Assembly: GCA_900315675.1 (NCBI GenBank) | Contig: OMZY01000015.1 | Coordinates: 1-58,299, forward strand | DNA: 58,299 nucleotides | Direction of reading: 5' to 3' | Source of the DNA: an uncultured Eubacteriales bacterium | GTDB taxonomy: Bacteria; Bacillota; Clostridia; Christensenellales; Aristaeellaceae | Program-made: the position numbers and the translations under genes | Shown: piece after piece, positions 51,655-58,299 of the stretch | Position numbering within the stretch: the first letter of the stretch is position 1 | Layout: the number at the start of each line of letters is the position of its first letter | Notes under the pieces: generated by a model | What the model was told of the DNA's origin: nothing | Database searches by the model: none | Seen by the model: the letters and a program-made list of their open reading frames with translations, nothing else

Positions 51655-53592
51655 ATGAACTACATTGATCTTTCCTGCCCGGCCGAGATCTTCCGCACGG
51701 CCATGCCGACGGAAGAGGTCCCCGCGGCTACCGTAACCCTGTTTAACCTCAGCGACCGGGTCATTGTCTCGGCCGAGGTTTTGCTGCGCCTTCTGGATGA
51801 GGACGGCGGGGAAACCGAACGCCTGGCCTACCGCGGCAGGGCGCTGAACGGCCGGCCTCATTCCACTTTCCTGATGACGGTTCCGTGCGCGCCGGCAGAG
51901 GATCTTCATTCCATTGACGTGATCATTGAGAAGGTCTGGTACGCGGACAATGAAGTCTGGCGGCGGGAACCCGGCAAGGGGATCATGTATATCCCCAACA
52001 ACCTGCCGGTGAGTCCGGCGCTGACCAAGCTGAAATACGCCGCCGGGGAAACCGCGGTAGGCTATCCGACGGAACAGGACGGCCTGTGGCTCTGCGTCTG
52101 CGGCCGGCCGAACCCGGAGGAAGCGGATATCTGCGCCCGTTGCGGCCGGCAGAAGGATATGATCTTTTCCCGCTTCAGTCCGGAAGCGGTGGAAGCCCAG
52201 GTCAGCATGAAGGAGCGGCAGCTGGATCTGAACAGCCGGAGCATGCGGGAGGATACCATCCGCCTGCAGCGGATCCGGGAGGAGGAATATAATCAGCAGC
52301 AATCCCGCCGGGGTAGCCGGATCCGGATCCTGATTGCCATGGCCGCGTCAGTGGCCCTGTGCGCCGGCACCTATTTCGGTCTGTCCCCCTGGCTGAGGCT
52401 GCAGGCTGGATACCGGGCGCTGGAAACGGGGAATCCGGCCGGCGCGAAGGAAGTGTTCCAGATCCTGGGCGATTACGGAAACGCGCAGGAAATGATCGCG
52501 GAATGCGACTGGCAGATTGCCCTGGAGACGGCGGACAGCGGGAACGACGCAGAGACGCTGGCAAAGGCGTCCGCGCTGCTGCGGGTCATCCCGGGCAAGC
52601 CGGAAGCCATTGACAAAGCGAATGAAACCGATCTGCTTCGGGCCCGGATGCTGCTGGAGCAGGGCGACTGGCAGGGCGCGCAGGAAGCGATGCTGCTTCT
52701 GCCGGAGGATTACGAAGGCCGCAGGGAACTGGAGCAGAAAGCCGGCATGGCCCAGGGGACCGCGCTGAAGACGGAGGAAAAATACGAAGAGGCCCGGGAA
52801 ATCTTCCTGTCGCTGGGGGATTATGCCGGTGCCCGGGAACAGGCTTCCGACTGCCTGTACCTGCCCGCCCGGAAACGGATGGAGCAGGGGGACTGGGACG
52901 GCACGATTGAGATTCTCAGCGGGATCCAGGATTACCTGAACAGCCGGGAGATGACCCTGGAATGCCATTACCATAAGGCGGAAGAACTGCTGGCTGCCGG
53001 GGACCTGGACGGCGCGAGCCGGGAATTCCTGATGGCCGGGGACTGGTCGGACGCGAAGGAACGGTGCAAAGCGCTGACCTACGCCCAGGCGGAGGAACGG
53101 TATAACGCCGGGGATATCAAAACGGCCCAGAGCCTGTTTGCCTCTATCCCCGATTACCTGGACAGCAATGCCCGGGACCAGGCCTGCCGGTATGAGCTGG
53201 CGGCGGACGCAGCGGACGACCGGGAATTCTCCTTGGCGCTGGAACTGCTCCGGGATATTCCGGATGATTATCAGAAGACGGGCGCTATCCGGGCGCAGGC
53301 CACCTATGAAAAAGCCAGGGCCGCCATCCGCCGCGAGGAGTGGACGGAGGCTGCTCAGCTGCTGGGAAGCCTGGACCGGGAGGGGCTGCGCAGGCAGTAC
53401 CGGGATATAGAGAACCTGTATCTGCAGGCCTGCGAAAAGGCCGGCATCAATCCGTATCCTGAAACGCCGGTGCCGCCCGAAACGACGGAGACCCCGGCGC
53501 CTCCGGCTGAGAACACCGAACAGCCGGCGGCGGAACCGACGGAAACGCCGGCTCCCGATCCTTTCCTGGTGACAGAGGAAGATCAGCAATGA
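51655..53592 (+). CDS. Zinc-ribbon, single-pass membrane, TPR-rich protein
   Basis: A 645-aa protein. Residues 1-130 form a cytosolic beta-rich domain, followed by a C4 zinc ribbon (LCVCGRPNPEEADICARCGRQ). A charged helix comes next and then one membrane segment (ILIAMAASVALCAGTYFGL, near residue 230). Residues ~250-600 form about nine TPR-like helix pairs that repeat phrases such as EQGDWQGAQEAM and IPDYLDSNARD. A Pro/Thr/Glu-rich tail ends it. It probably works as an envelope scaffold or stress sensor, and the function is unknown. Its stop overlaps the acyltransferase start (ATGA), so they are coupled. Confidence 0.75.
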   Translation: MNYIDLSCPAEIFRTAMPTEEVPAATVTLFNLSDRVIVSAEVLLRLLDEDGGETERLAYRGRALNGRPHSTFLMTVPCAPAEDLHSIDVIIEKVWYADNEVWRREPGKGIMYIPNNLPVSPALTKLKYAAGETAVGYPTEQDGLWLCVCGRPNPEEADICARCGRQKDMIFSRFSPEAVEAQVSMKERQLDLNSRSMREDTIRLQRIREEEYNQQQSRRGSRIRILIAMAASVALCAGTYFGLSPWLRLQAGYRALETGNPAGAKEVFQILGDYGNAQEMIAECDWQIALETADSGNDAETLAKASALLRVIPGKPEAIDKANETDLLRARMLLEQGDWQGAQEAMLLLPEDYEGRRELEQKAGMAQGTALKTEEKYEEAREIFLSLGDYAGAREQASDCLYLPARKRMEQGDWDGTIEILSGIQDYLNSREMTLECHYHKAEELLAAGDLDGASREFLMAGDWSDAKERCKALTYAQAEERYNAGDIKTAQSLFASIPDYLDSNARDQACRYELAADAADDREFSLALELLRDIPDDYQKTGAIRAQATYEKARAAIRREEWTEAAQLLGSLDREGLRRQYRDIENLYLQACEKAGINPYPETPVPPETTETPAPPAENTEQPAAEPTETPAPDPFLVTEEDQQ

Positions 53593-54830
53593 ATGAAAAA
53601 CGGCAGCGGATTCCTGAACTGGACGGCCTGAGGGTGCTGATGATTTTCATCGTCAGCTGGTTCCATATCTGGCAGCAGAGCTGGCTTTCGCCGGTCATCG
53701 GCTCCGTGAACCTGGATTTCCTGGTGCGTTCCGGTTACGTCTGGGTGGACGGCACGGTACTGCTCAGTTCCTTCCTGCTGTTCCTGCCCTACGCGAAGGC
53801 CATGCGCAGGCGCCTTCCTGCGCCGGATACCCGGGAGTTCTATTACCGCCGGGTCAGGAGGATTCTGCCGGGATATTATTTCATTATCCTCGCGGTCCTG
53901 TTCGGGATCGCGCTTCCCTGGAGGCTGTATTACAGCCCCCAGTATCTGGTGAAGGATGTGGCGACGCATCTGACCTTCACCTTCACGTTTTTCCGGGATA
54001 CCTATCTGGCTACGCCGCTGGGTGCCGCCAGCTGGACGCTGGCCATTGAAACCCAGGCTTATGTGCTGTTCCCGCTGGCGGCGCGCGGCGTCATGAAAAA
54101 GCCGGCGCTGACGCTCTGCCTGCTGTGCGCGGTATGCTTCGGCTTCCGGGCCTGGTGCCTCTGGTCGCTGGTGGAATACGATATGGTGGTGAACCAGCTG
54201 ATCAACTTCCTGGATGTCTATGTGATCGGTATCCTGGCGGCCATGGTGTATGTCCGGCTGGAGGAAAAACGGGAGGCACGCGTAACCGCGGAACCGGCGG
54301 AGGAACCGCGGAAGAAGAGCGGAAAAATGACCGCGCAGGAGCTGCTGAAAAAATACGGGGGACAGGCGCTGGCAACCTTCACCTTCGCGGCCGGCTTTTA
54401 CGGACTGCTGCAGATGCTGCACTTCCAGGCCCTGTCCGGCAGTACCCCGAGGATTCAGATGAATCAGATGATCTACCGGCCGGTTTACGCGGTCTGCTTC
54501 GCGGTGCTGGTTCTTTCTGCCCCGTTTGCGCTGTTCCCCCTGCGGAAGCTCCTGGGGAACCGGATCACCAGGTTCCTGGGCGGCATCAGCATGAATTATT
54601 ACCTGATTCACCAGACCGTGATTGTGCACCTGAAACGGCTCCGTTTCCCGCCCTCGGTCAGCGATACGCCCAACATGGCTCTGGAACAGCCCTGGCAGAA
54701 CCAGTATACGCTGCTCTCCTTCGGGCTTTCCCTGGCGCTGGCGATCCTGGTCACCTACGCCGTAGAAAAACCCGCAGGGCGTCTGCTTGACGCACTGCGG
54801 GCTAAACGAAATCATGCTGATGATGTGTAA
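53589..54830 (+). CDS. Acyltransferase 3 family membrane protein (OatA-like)
   Basis: A 413-aa membrane protein with about ten helices, typical of acyltransferase 3 proteins that O-acetylate surface sugars. The family start is RIPELDGLRVLMIFIVSWFH, including the catalytic His. RRVRRILPGYYF follows. TLAIETQAYVLFPL matches the WxLxxExxFY position, and the late ISMNYYLIHQTVI also matches. There is no C-terminal SGNH esterase domain. A charged loop (AEPAEEPRKKSGKMT) lies near residue 240. The target polymer is unknown; the coupled upstream TPR protein and the nearby glycosyltransferase suggest envelope glycans. Confidence 0.88.
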   Translation: MNEKRQRIPELDGLRVLMIFIVSWFHIWQQSWLSPVIGSVNLDFLVRSGYVWVDGTVLLSSFLLFLPYAKAMRRRLPAPDTREFYYRRVRRILPGYYFIILAVLFGIALPWRLYYSPQYLVKDVATHLTFTFTFFRDTYLATPLGAASWTLAIETQAYVLFPLAARGVMKKPALTLCLLCAVCFGFRAWCLWSLVEYDMVVNQLINFLDVYVIGILAAMVYVRLEEKREARVTAEPAEEPRKKSGKMTAQELLKKYGGQALATFTFAAGFYGLLQMLHFQALSGSTPRIQMNQMIYRPVYAVCFAVLVLSAPFALFPLRKLLGNRITRFLGGISMNYYLIHQTVIVHLKRLRFPPSVSDTPNMALEQPWQNQYTLLSFGLSLALAILVTYAVEKPAGRLLDALRAKRNHADDV

Positions 54831-54868
54831 TCAGGAAACCGGAATTGTTCAGAATCAGTCAGATAATT

Positions 54869-54893
54869 CTGAATTCTTAATTCTGAATTTGCC
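54869..54893. repeat. Dispersed AATTC-type repeat array
   Basis: Three to four TGAATTC/TTAATTC units between the convergent acyltransferase and AraC-type genes, before a GCCGGAACGGC hairpin. Confidence 0.75.
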
Positions 54894-54902
54894 GGAACGG
54901 CA

Positions 54903-55814
54903 CTACTTCTTCTTCACCTTCGGCGTAACGCCGCGGATGGTGGCGCTGGGCACGGAGGCCTGCTTCATAAAGGCGCTGGGACTGATTCCCACAATGTGCT
55001 TGAACTGCTTGGAGAAGTGGTAGGGATCCTGCATGCCGACTTCCACACCGGCCTGGCGGACGGAGCAGTTCTGGTCGCGCAGCAGCTCCTTGGCCCGCTC
55101 CATCTTGCAGTGGAGCACGTAGCTGAGGGGCGGCATACCGACTTCCGCCACAAAGCGTTTGCGGAAGGTTTCCATGGGCATGCGGGAAATGGCGGCCATA
55201 TCCGCCAGGGAGAAGTTGTCCTTGTACTGGTTGGCGCGGAGCATGTCCACGACCTTGGCAATTTCATGGGAGAGCATGGCGTCCATGGCCACGGGCTGTC
55301 CCCAGTGGGACGCGATCATGCCGTAGAGCAGGTGCTGCAGCTGGTATGTGGCGTCGGCCGTGCCGCTGTGGCGGACAATGACCTGCACAATCTGCTCCGC
55401 CAGGTAAATCTGGCTGGGCAGGGCACCCTGCCGGAGCGGCATGTGGAGCAGCGCGCCCATCTTGCGCACGACCATGGGGCTGAGCGGCCCTTCCAGTGCG
55501 ATCCACAGGCAACGGGTATCTTCCTCCGTGGTGATTTCACAGCGCTTGTCCCCGCCGGGCAGGAAACAGGTGGAACCTGCGGACAGGGCCAGCTCATGGT
55601 TATCCCAGAAGAGGATGATGTTTCCTTTTTCAACCGCCAGCCAGACCCACTGATCATGGGGATTGAGCGGCCAGGTTCCCTTCTCCAGCACAAAAGAGCC
55701 GGCAGAGTGGATCCATGCACCGCTGGCCTGGGTAAGGCTTCCGGGCTTGTGATAGCCCTCTACCGCCAGGGCGGCAAGGTGATCCGGGATCTCCTTCAGT
55801 AAATAGGAACGCAT
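54903..55814 (-). CDS. AraC-family transcriptional regulator
   Basis: A 303-aa regulator. The N-terminal ~130 residues form an AraC-type cupin sensor (WVWLAVEKGNIILFWDNHELAL, GSTCFLPGGDKRCEI). The C-terminal ~100 residues are the double helix-turn-helix: SLADMAAISRMPMETFRKRFVAEVGMPPLSYV and SVRQAGVEVGMQDPYHFSKQFKHIVGISPSAF. The ligand is unknown; family members often sense sugars. ATG 55814 has AGGAGG seven bases upstream. It has a strong promoter and runs divergently from the glycosyltransferase gene, which it may control. Confidence 0.9.
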   Translation of the reverse strand: MRSYLLKEIPDHLAALAVEGYHKPGSLTQASGAWIHSAGSFVLEKGTWPLNPHDQWVWLAVEKGNIILFWDNHELALSAGSTCFLPGGDKRCEITTEEDTRCLWIALEGPLSPMVVRKMGALLHMPLRQGALPSQIYLAEQIVQVIVRHSGTADATYQLQHLLYGMIASHWGQPVAMDAMLSHEIAKVVDMLRANQYKDNFSLADMAAISRMPMETFRKRFVAEVGMPPLSYVLHCKMERAKELLRDQNCSVRQAGVEVGMQDPYHFSKQFKHIVGISPSAFMKQASVPSATIRGVTPKVKKK

Positions 55815-55861
55815 GGCATTTCCTCCTGAGAACTTTACCAAATATGACAAATTACGGAACA

Positions 55862-55890
55862 AGTATACTGCCGGGTTTGGGGTTTGTCAA
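55862..55890 (-). promoter_or_regulatory. Promoter of the AraC-type regulator
   Basis: On the minus strand TTGACA (55885-55890) and TATACT (55862-55867) with 17-bp spacing. Confidence 0.85.
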
Positions 55891-55953
55891 TGCGCAACAG
55901 ATTGAAATTCAAGACAATTTTGCCAAATAACACAGAAAAACAGAGGATTGGGC

Positions 55954-57594
55954 ATGAGCATGATTGACAGGATCAGGGAATACCGGCAGAGCCACGGGAC
56001 GGCCTATACACTGAAACGGCTGGGCCAGAAAGCGGCGCAGCAGCTGCTGGGCACCTATGACCGGCGGTGGAAGCGTGAACGGGCGTCCGCGGAGGAACTG
56101 AAGGCGCAGCGGGAGAATCAGCCCGCGGCCGGACTCATCAGCGTGGTGATTCCGGTATACAATACGGACCCGAAAATGCTCTGCGATCTGCTGGACAGCC
56201 TGGAAAGACAGAGCTACCTGAACTTTGAGGCGGTGCTGTACAACGGGGCGAGCACCCGGGCGGAGACGACCGCCGTCTTGACGGCCCGGGGCGAAAAGGA
56301 GCCCCGCTTCCGGGTGTACAGCGGAGAAGAGAACAAGGGCATCAGCGGCAACACGAACGAAGCGCTGAAGCTGGCCCGGGGTGAATATATTGCCCTCTGC
56401 GATCATGACGACCTGCTGGCGCCGGACGCCCTGTGGCGGGTGGCGGAATGCATCGCGGAAAAGCACCCGGACGTGATCTATTCCGATGAGGACCGGATTA
56501 CCCAGAACGGCCGGCGGCATATGGATCCGCACTACAAGCCGGATTACTGCCCGGATAACCTGGTCAGCGACAACTATATCTGCCATATGACCGTGATCCG
56601 CAAATCGCTGCTGGAGGAGACCGGGGGTCTCCGCAGCGGCTTTGACGGAAGCCAGGACCATGACCTGTTCCTGCGCCTGGCGGAAAAAACGGATAAAATT
56701 GAGCACCTGCCCTATATCCTGTACAGCTGGCGGGAGGTTTTAAGCAGCGCGAGCCACCGGAACCTGTATACCTGCCTGGTGAACGGATGCCGCGCCGCGG
56801 TGGAGCATGAGGCGGCCCTCGGCCGGAAGGCGGACGCGGTGCCGGTGAACAAGGAGATCCGCCTGTGGTATGAGATTCCGGACGGCGCCTCCGTGGAAGC
56901 TATTGTCCACGGGGACAGCGAGGAGGAGTGCCAGGAATGCCTCGGGGAACTGCAGTTCCGGACGGACTGGCCGAAGCTGACCGGCAGCATTATCGTTGCC
57001 GGGGATACAGAGCGGATTCCGCTGATCAACGAAGCAGCGCGGACCAGCACCGCGGACTATCTGCTGATCCTGGACGCGGGCGTTACGGAAATGAACCGCT
57101 ACTTCATCCGGGAAATGCTGATGTATGCCCAGCGGGAGGACGTGGCCGGCGTGACCGGCGTGCTGACGGACCGGAAAAAACATATTACCCACGGCGGATT
57201 CGCCCTGGGCATGGAACATACGGTGCAGTGCGTGAACGAGGGCCTGTATGTGACCGCCGGCGGCTGGCATGACATGATGAACAAGGTGCATAACGTCAGC
57301 GCGGTGAGCCTGTGCTGCCTGATGATCCGGCGGGAAAACTGGCTGGACCTGGATGAGGGATACCGGGGCGGACTGGCCGCGGTGGATCTCGGTCTGCGGC
57401 AAAAGGAGGGCGGGAAGTGGTTTGTCTTCACGCCCCACGCGAAGGCCGTCCGGGAAGCCTGCGGAATGCTGCTGTCCGGTGAGGAACGGGACGCGGAAGA
57501 CATAGCCCGGTTTGAGGAGCACTGGGGAAAAGATGTGTATGACCCCTGCTACAGCCGGAGGTTCGGAAGGAAAAAAGCAAACTACCATTATTAA
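55954..57594 (+). CDS. Family 2 glycosyltransferase
   Basis: A 546-aa GT-A enzyme that transfers a sugar from a nucleotide donor. After a basic 60-residue N-terminal segment (YRQSHGTAYTLKRLG) comes the GT2 core: ISVVIPVYNTDPKMLCDLLDSLE, ENKGISGNTNEALKLARGEYIALCDHDDLL with the metal-binding DHD near residue 150, and GLRSGFDGSQDHDLFLR. A second domain follows with TVQCVNEGLYVT and RRENWLDLDEGYRGGL; the layout resembles two-domain GT2 enzymes of polysaccharide or rhamnan synthesis. There are no membrane segments. ATG 55954 has AGAGGA six bases upstream. A terminator follows at 57641. Confidence 0.9.
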   Translation: MSMIDRIREYRQSHGTAYTLKRLGQKAAQQLLGTYDRRWKRERASAEELKAQRENQPAAGLISVVIPVYNTDPKMLCDLLDSLERQSYLNFEAVLYNGASTRAETTAVLTARGEKEPRFRVYSGEENKGISGNTNEALKLARGEYIALCDHDDLLAPDALWRVAECIAEKHPDVIYSDEDRITQNGRRHMDPHYKPDYCPDNLVSDNYICHMTVIRKSLLEETGGLRSGFDGSQDHDLFLRLAEKTDKIEHLPYILYSWREVLSSASHRNLYTCLVNGCRAAVEHEAALGRKADAVPVNKEIRLWYEIPDGASVEAIVHGDSEEECQECLGELQFRTDWPKLTGSIIVAGDTERIPLINEAARTSTADYLLILDAGVTEMNRYFIREMLMYAQREDVAGVTGVLTDRKKHITHGGFALGMEHTVQCVNEGLYVTAGGWHDMMNKVHNVSAVSLCCLMIRRENWLDLDEGYRGGLAAVDLGLRQKEGGKWFVFTPHAKAVREACGMLLSGEERDAEDIARFEEHWGKDVYDPCYSRRFGRKKANYHY

Positions 57595-57640
57595 TTTAGA
57601 ATTATGAATTCAGAATTCAGAATTATATAGTGTTTAGCTG

Positions 57641-57666
57641 GCTGTGTATTACACAGCTGGTTTTTT
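57641..57666 (+). terminator. Terminator after the glycosyltransferase
   Basis: GCTGTGT / ACACAGC stem with an ATT loop and TTTTTT at 57661-57666. It lies inside the inverted-repeat element. Confidence 0.85.
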
Positions 57667-57689
57667 GCTCATTACCATTGGTGTCCCTA

Positions 57690-57870
57690 TTGCCTTCCCG
57701 AACGAAGACGGGTGGGGAGATTCTTCGATTCCGCTCACTTTGTTCGCTCCACTCAGAATGACACCCCAAGCGCTGCGAATAATTCGTTGCGTAAGGATGT
57801 CATCCTGAGCAAGGGCGCGTGCGCCCGCGTCGAAGGATCTCCCAGCCCGCTTACGTTCGGGAACGCAACA
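57690..57870. repeat. Long foldback of 'GTCATCCTGAGC...CGAAGGATCTC'-type repeats
   Basis: GGGGAGATTCTTCGA (57715) with CTCAGAATGACA (57752), and GTCATCCTGAG (57799) with TCGAAGGATCTCCC (57830), form an imperfect inverted pair. The pairing extends outward through CCCGAACG...CGTTCGGG. These units resemble widespread REP-like intergenic repeats. Confidence 0.65.
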
Positions 57871-57997
57871 GGAACATCCATACGCCCTGCGGGAATATGA
57901 CAGAGGGGACAGACACATTCCCGTTTCCGCTCTTAACTGCCTTTACGTTGTTGTATTACCGTAGGTGGAAACACTATATAATTCTGAATTCTGAATT

Positions 57998-58106
57998 ATG
58001 AATTATGAATTGAAAAAAGATCGGCGTCCGGGCGGGCTCCGTAACACAGTATTAGGTTCCAAGCGACGAAAACGTAATGTTTTCAAGGCTCACGGCGTGA
58101 TTTCGA
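57998..58106. other. Spacer at the putative mobile-element boundary
   Basis: About 110 bp with GAATTATGAATTG repeat remnants, then GATCGGCGTCCGGGCGGGCTCC and a stem ACGGCGTGA (58092-58100) / TCACGCCGT (58107-58115) that reaches into the recombinase stop codon. An attachment site would be expected here, but I cannot define one without the other end. Confidence 0.4.
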
Positions 58107-58299
58107 TCACGCCGTTTGCTTTGCCATCAGTTCATGGATCGGGATAAAACCGATGCCGTTGTACTCAATGCGGATGTGCTGTTCCCTGTGTCCACTGCTT
58201 TTGTCAGGCGCACTCACATAGATCGCGCTGATCAGCTCATGCAGGATATAGCCATCCAGCTTCTTGATACCGACATAGGCTCTCGCCTTTTCAATGAAC
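58107..58299 (-). CDS. Site-specific serine recombinase, C-terminal part (partial, DUF4368-like)
   Basis: The last 63 codons of a leftward gene that runs off the window. The peptide has FIEKARAYVGIKKLDGYIL and then SAPDKSSGHREQHIRIEYN. The 'xKxxxYxxIxxLxxxxLxxxIxxIxVxxPDKSSGxRxQxIxIxYNxIG' layout is that of the C-terminal DUF4368 region of large serine recombinases (TndX/Tn4451-like) from Clostridia. The catalytic domain lies outside the window. Such a gene usually sits at one end of an integrative element. Confidence 0.75.
   Translation of the reverse strand, partial: FIEKARAYVGIKKLDGYILHELISAIYVSAPDKSSGHREQHIRIEYNGIGFIPIHELMAKQTA

Larger units (their letters stand above)
57607..57997. mobile_element. 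MITE-like element with perfect 29-bp terminal inverted repeats
   Basis: Two identical 29-bp ends in inverted orientation (57607-57635 and 57969-57997). They are built of AATTCAG units and end in ATATAGTGTTT. The interior (~330 bp) has no supported gene. It carries the terminator of the glycosyltransferase and a long foldback (57690-57870). No transposase is present. A non-autonomous mobile element is the simplest reading. Confidence 0.6.

Noticed and set aside
57649-58001. Small open frames inside the 57.6-58.0 kb repeat element
   Set aside because: They run through REP-like inverted repeats on both strands, have no ribosome sites and resemble no protein.

Overview
The window looks like the chromosome of an anaerobic, low-to-mid GC Bacillota (Clostridia-type, probably gut or rumen). 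The pointers are AGGAGG-type ribosome sites, a Pol I with a decayed proofreading domain, PPi-dependent phosphofructokinase, RadA next to a YacL-type PIN-TRAM protein, and parS sites of the Bacillus/Clostridium sequence. The exact lineage (perhaps a Christensenellales-like group) is a guess. It appears to lie near the replication origin: dnaN-recF, two perfect parS palindromes and several DnaA boxes sit between 25.6 and 32.2 kb. dnaA, gyrA and gyrB are not in the window.

Layout. 1-0.25 kb: 5' end and promoter of a leftward 16S rRNA gene. 0.4-14.8 kb: mostly rightward genes: rRNA methyltransferase, GNAT, PPi-phosphofructokinase, a hypothetical gene with an alkaline-phosphatase-fold enzyme, nucleoside phosphorylase, methyltransferase, P-loop kinase, PTS EIIC, a DUF3267-histidine phosphatase fusion, tautomerase, flavinylated fumarate-reductase-like protein and DUF1015. 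14.9-23.6 kb: leftward XRE/S24 regulator, complete branched-chain amino acid ABC operon (livJHMGF), FakA-like fragment and polA. 23.8-32.0 kb: rightward rimO-pgsA, origin-like spacer, dnaN-recF, parS pair, addA. 32.2-35.0 kb: leftward metallo-beta-lactamase-fold protein and fucose-isomerase-like protein. 35.3-40.2 kb: gapA and a heterodimeric ABC exporter. 40.4-50.2 kb: leftward yacL, radA, a 984-aa SH3-repeat cell-wall protein, leuS and a Pro-rich secreted protein. 50.4-57.6 kb: rightward secreted protein, zinc-ribbon/TPR membrane protein, acyltransferase 3, a leftward AraC regulator, and a glycosyltransferase. The right edge enters the C-terminus of a serine recombinase, so a mobile element probably begins there.

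Most notable signal. Two unrelated genes (a hypothetical protein at 4593 and a P-loop kinase at 8232) are preceded by homologous cis-regulatory leaders. Each has a strong ribosome site in a shared TCCGGAAAGGAGC context, a 35-36 codon reading frame with the core [LM]H[LM][DN]xMHxxH followed by exactly 11 residues, a shared sequence at and after the stop codon, and an intrinsic terminator with the same C-TTTGCA-G apex. This looks like a family of leader-peptide attenuators that I do not recognise.

Other themes. Intergenic arrays of 6-8 bp AATTC-containing units recur at nine or more places, two of them as terminal inverted repeats around small MITE-like elements. Terminator stems overlap several stop codons. 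Glycolysis includes a PPi-dependent phosphofructokinase.
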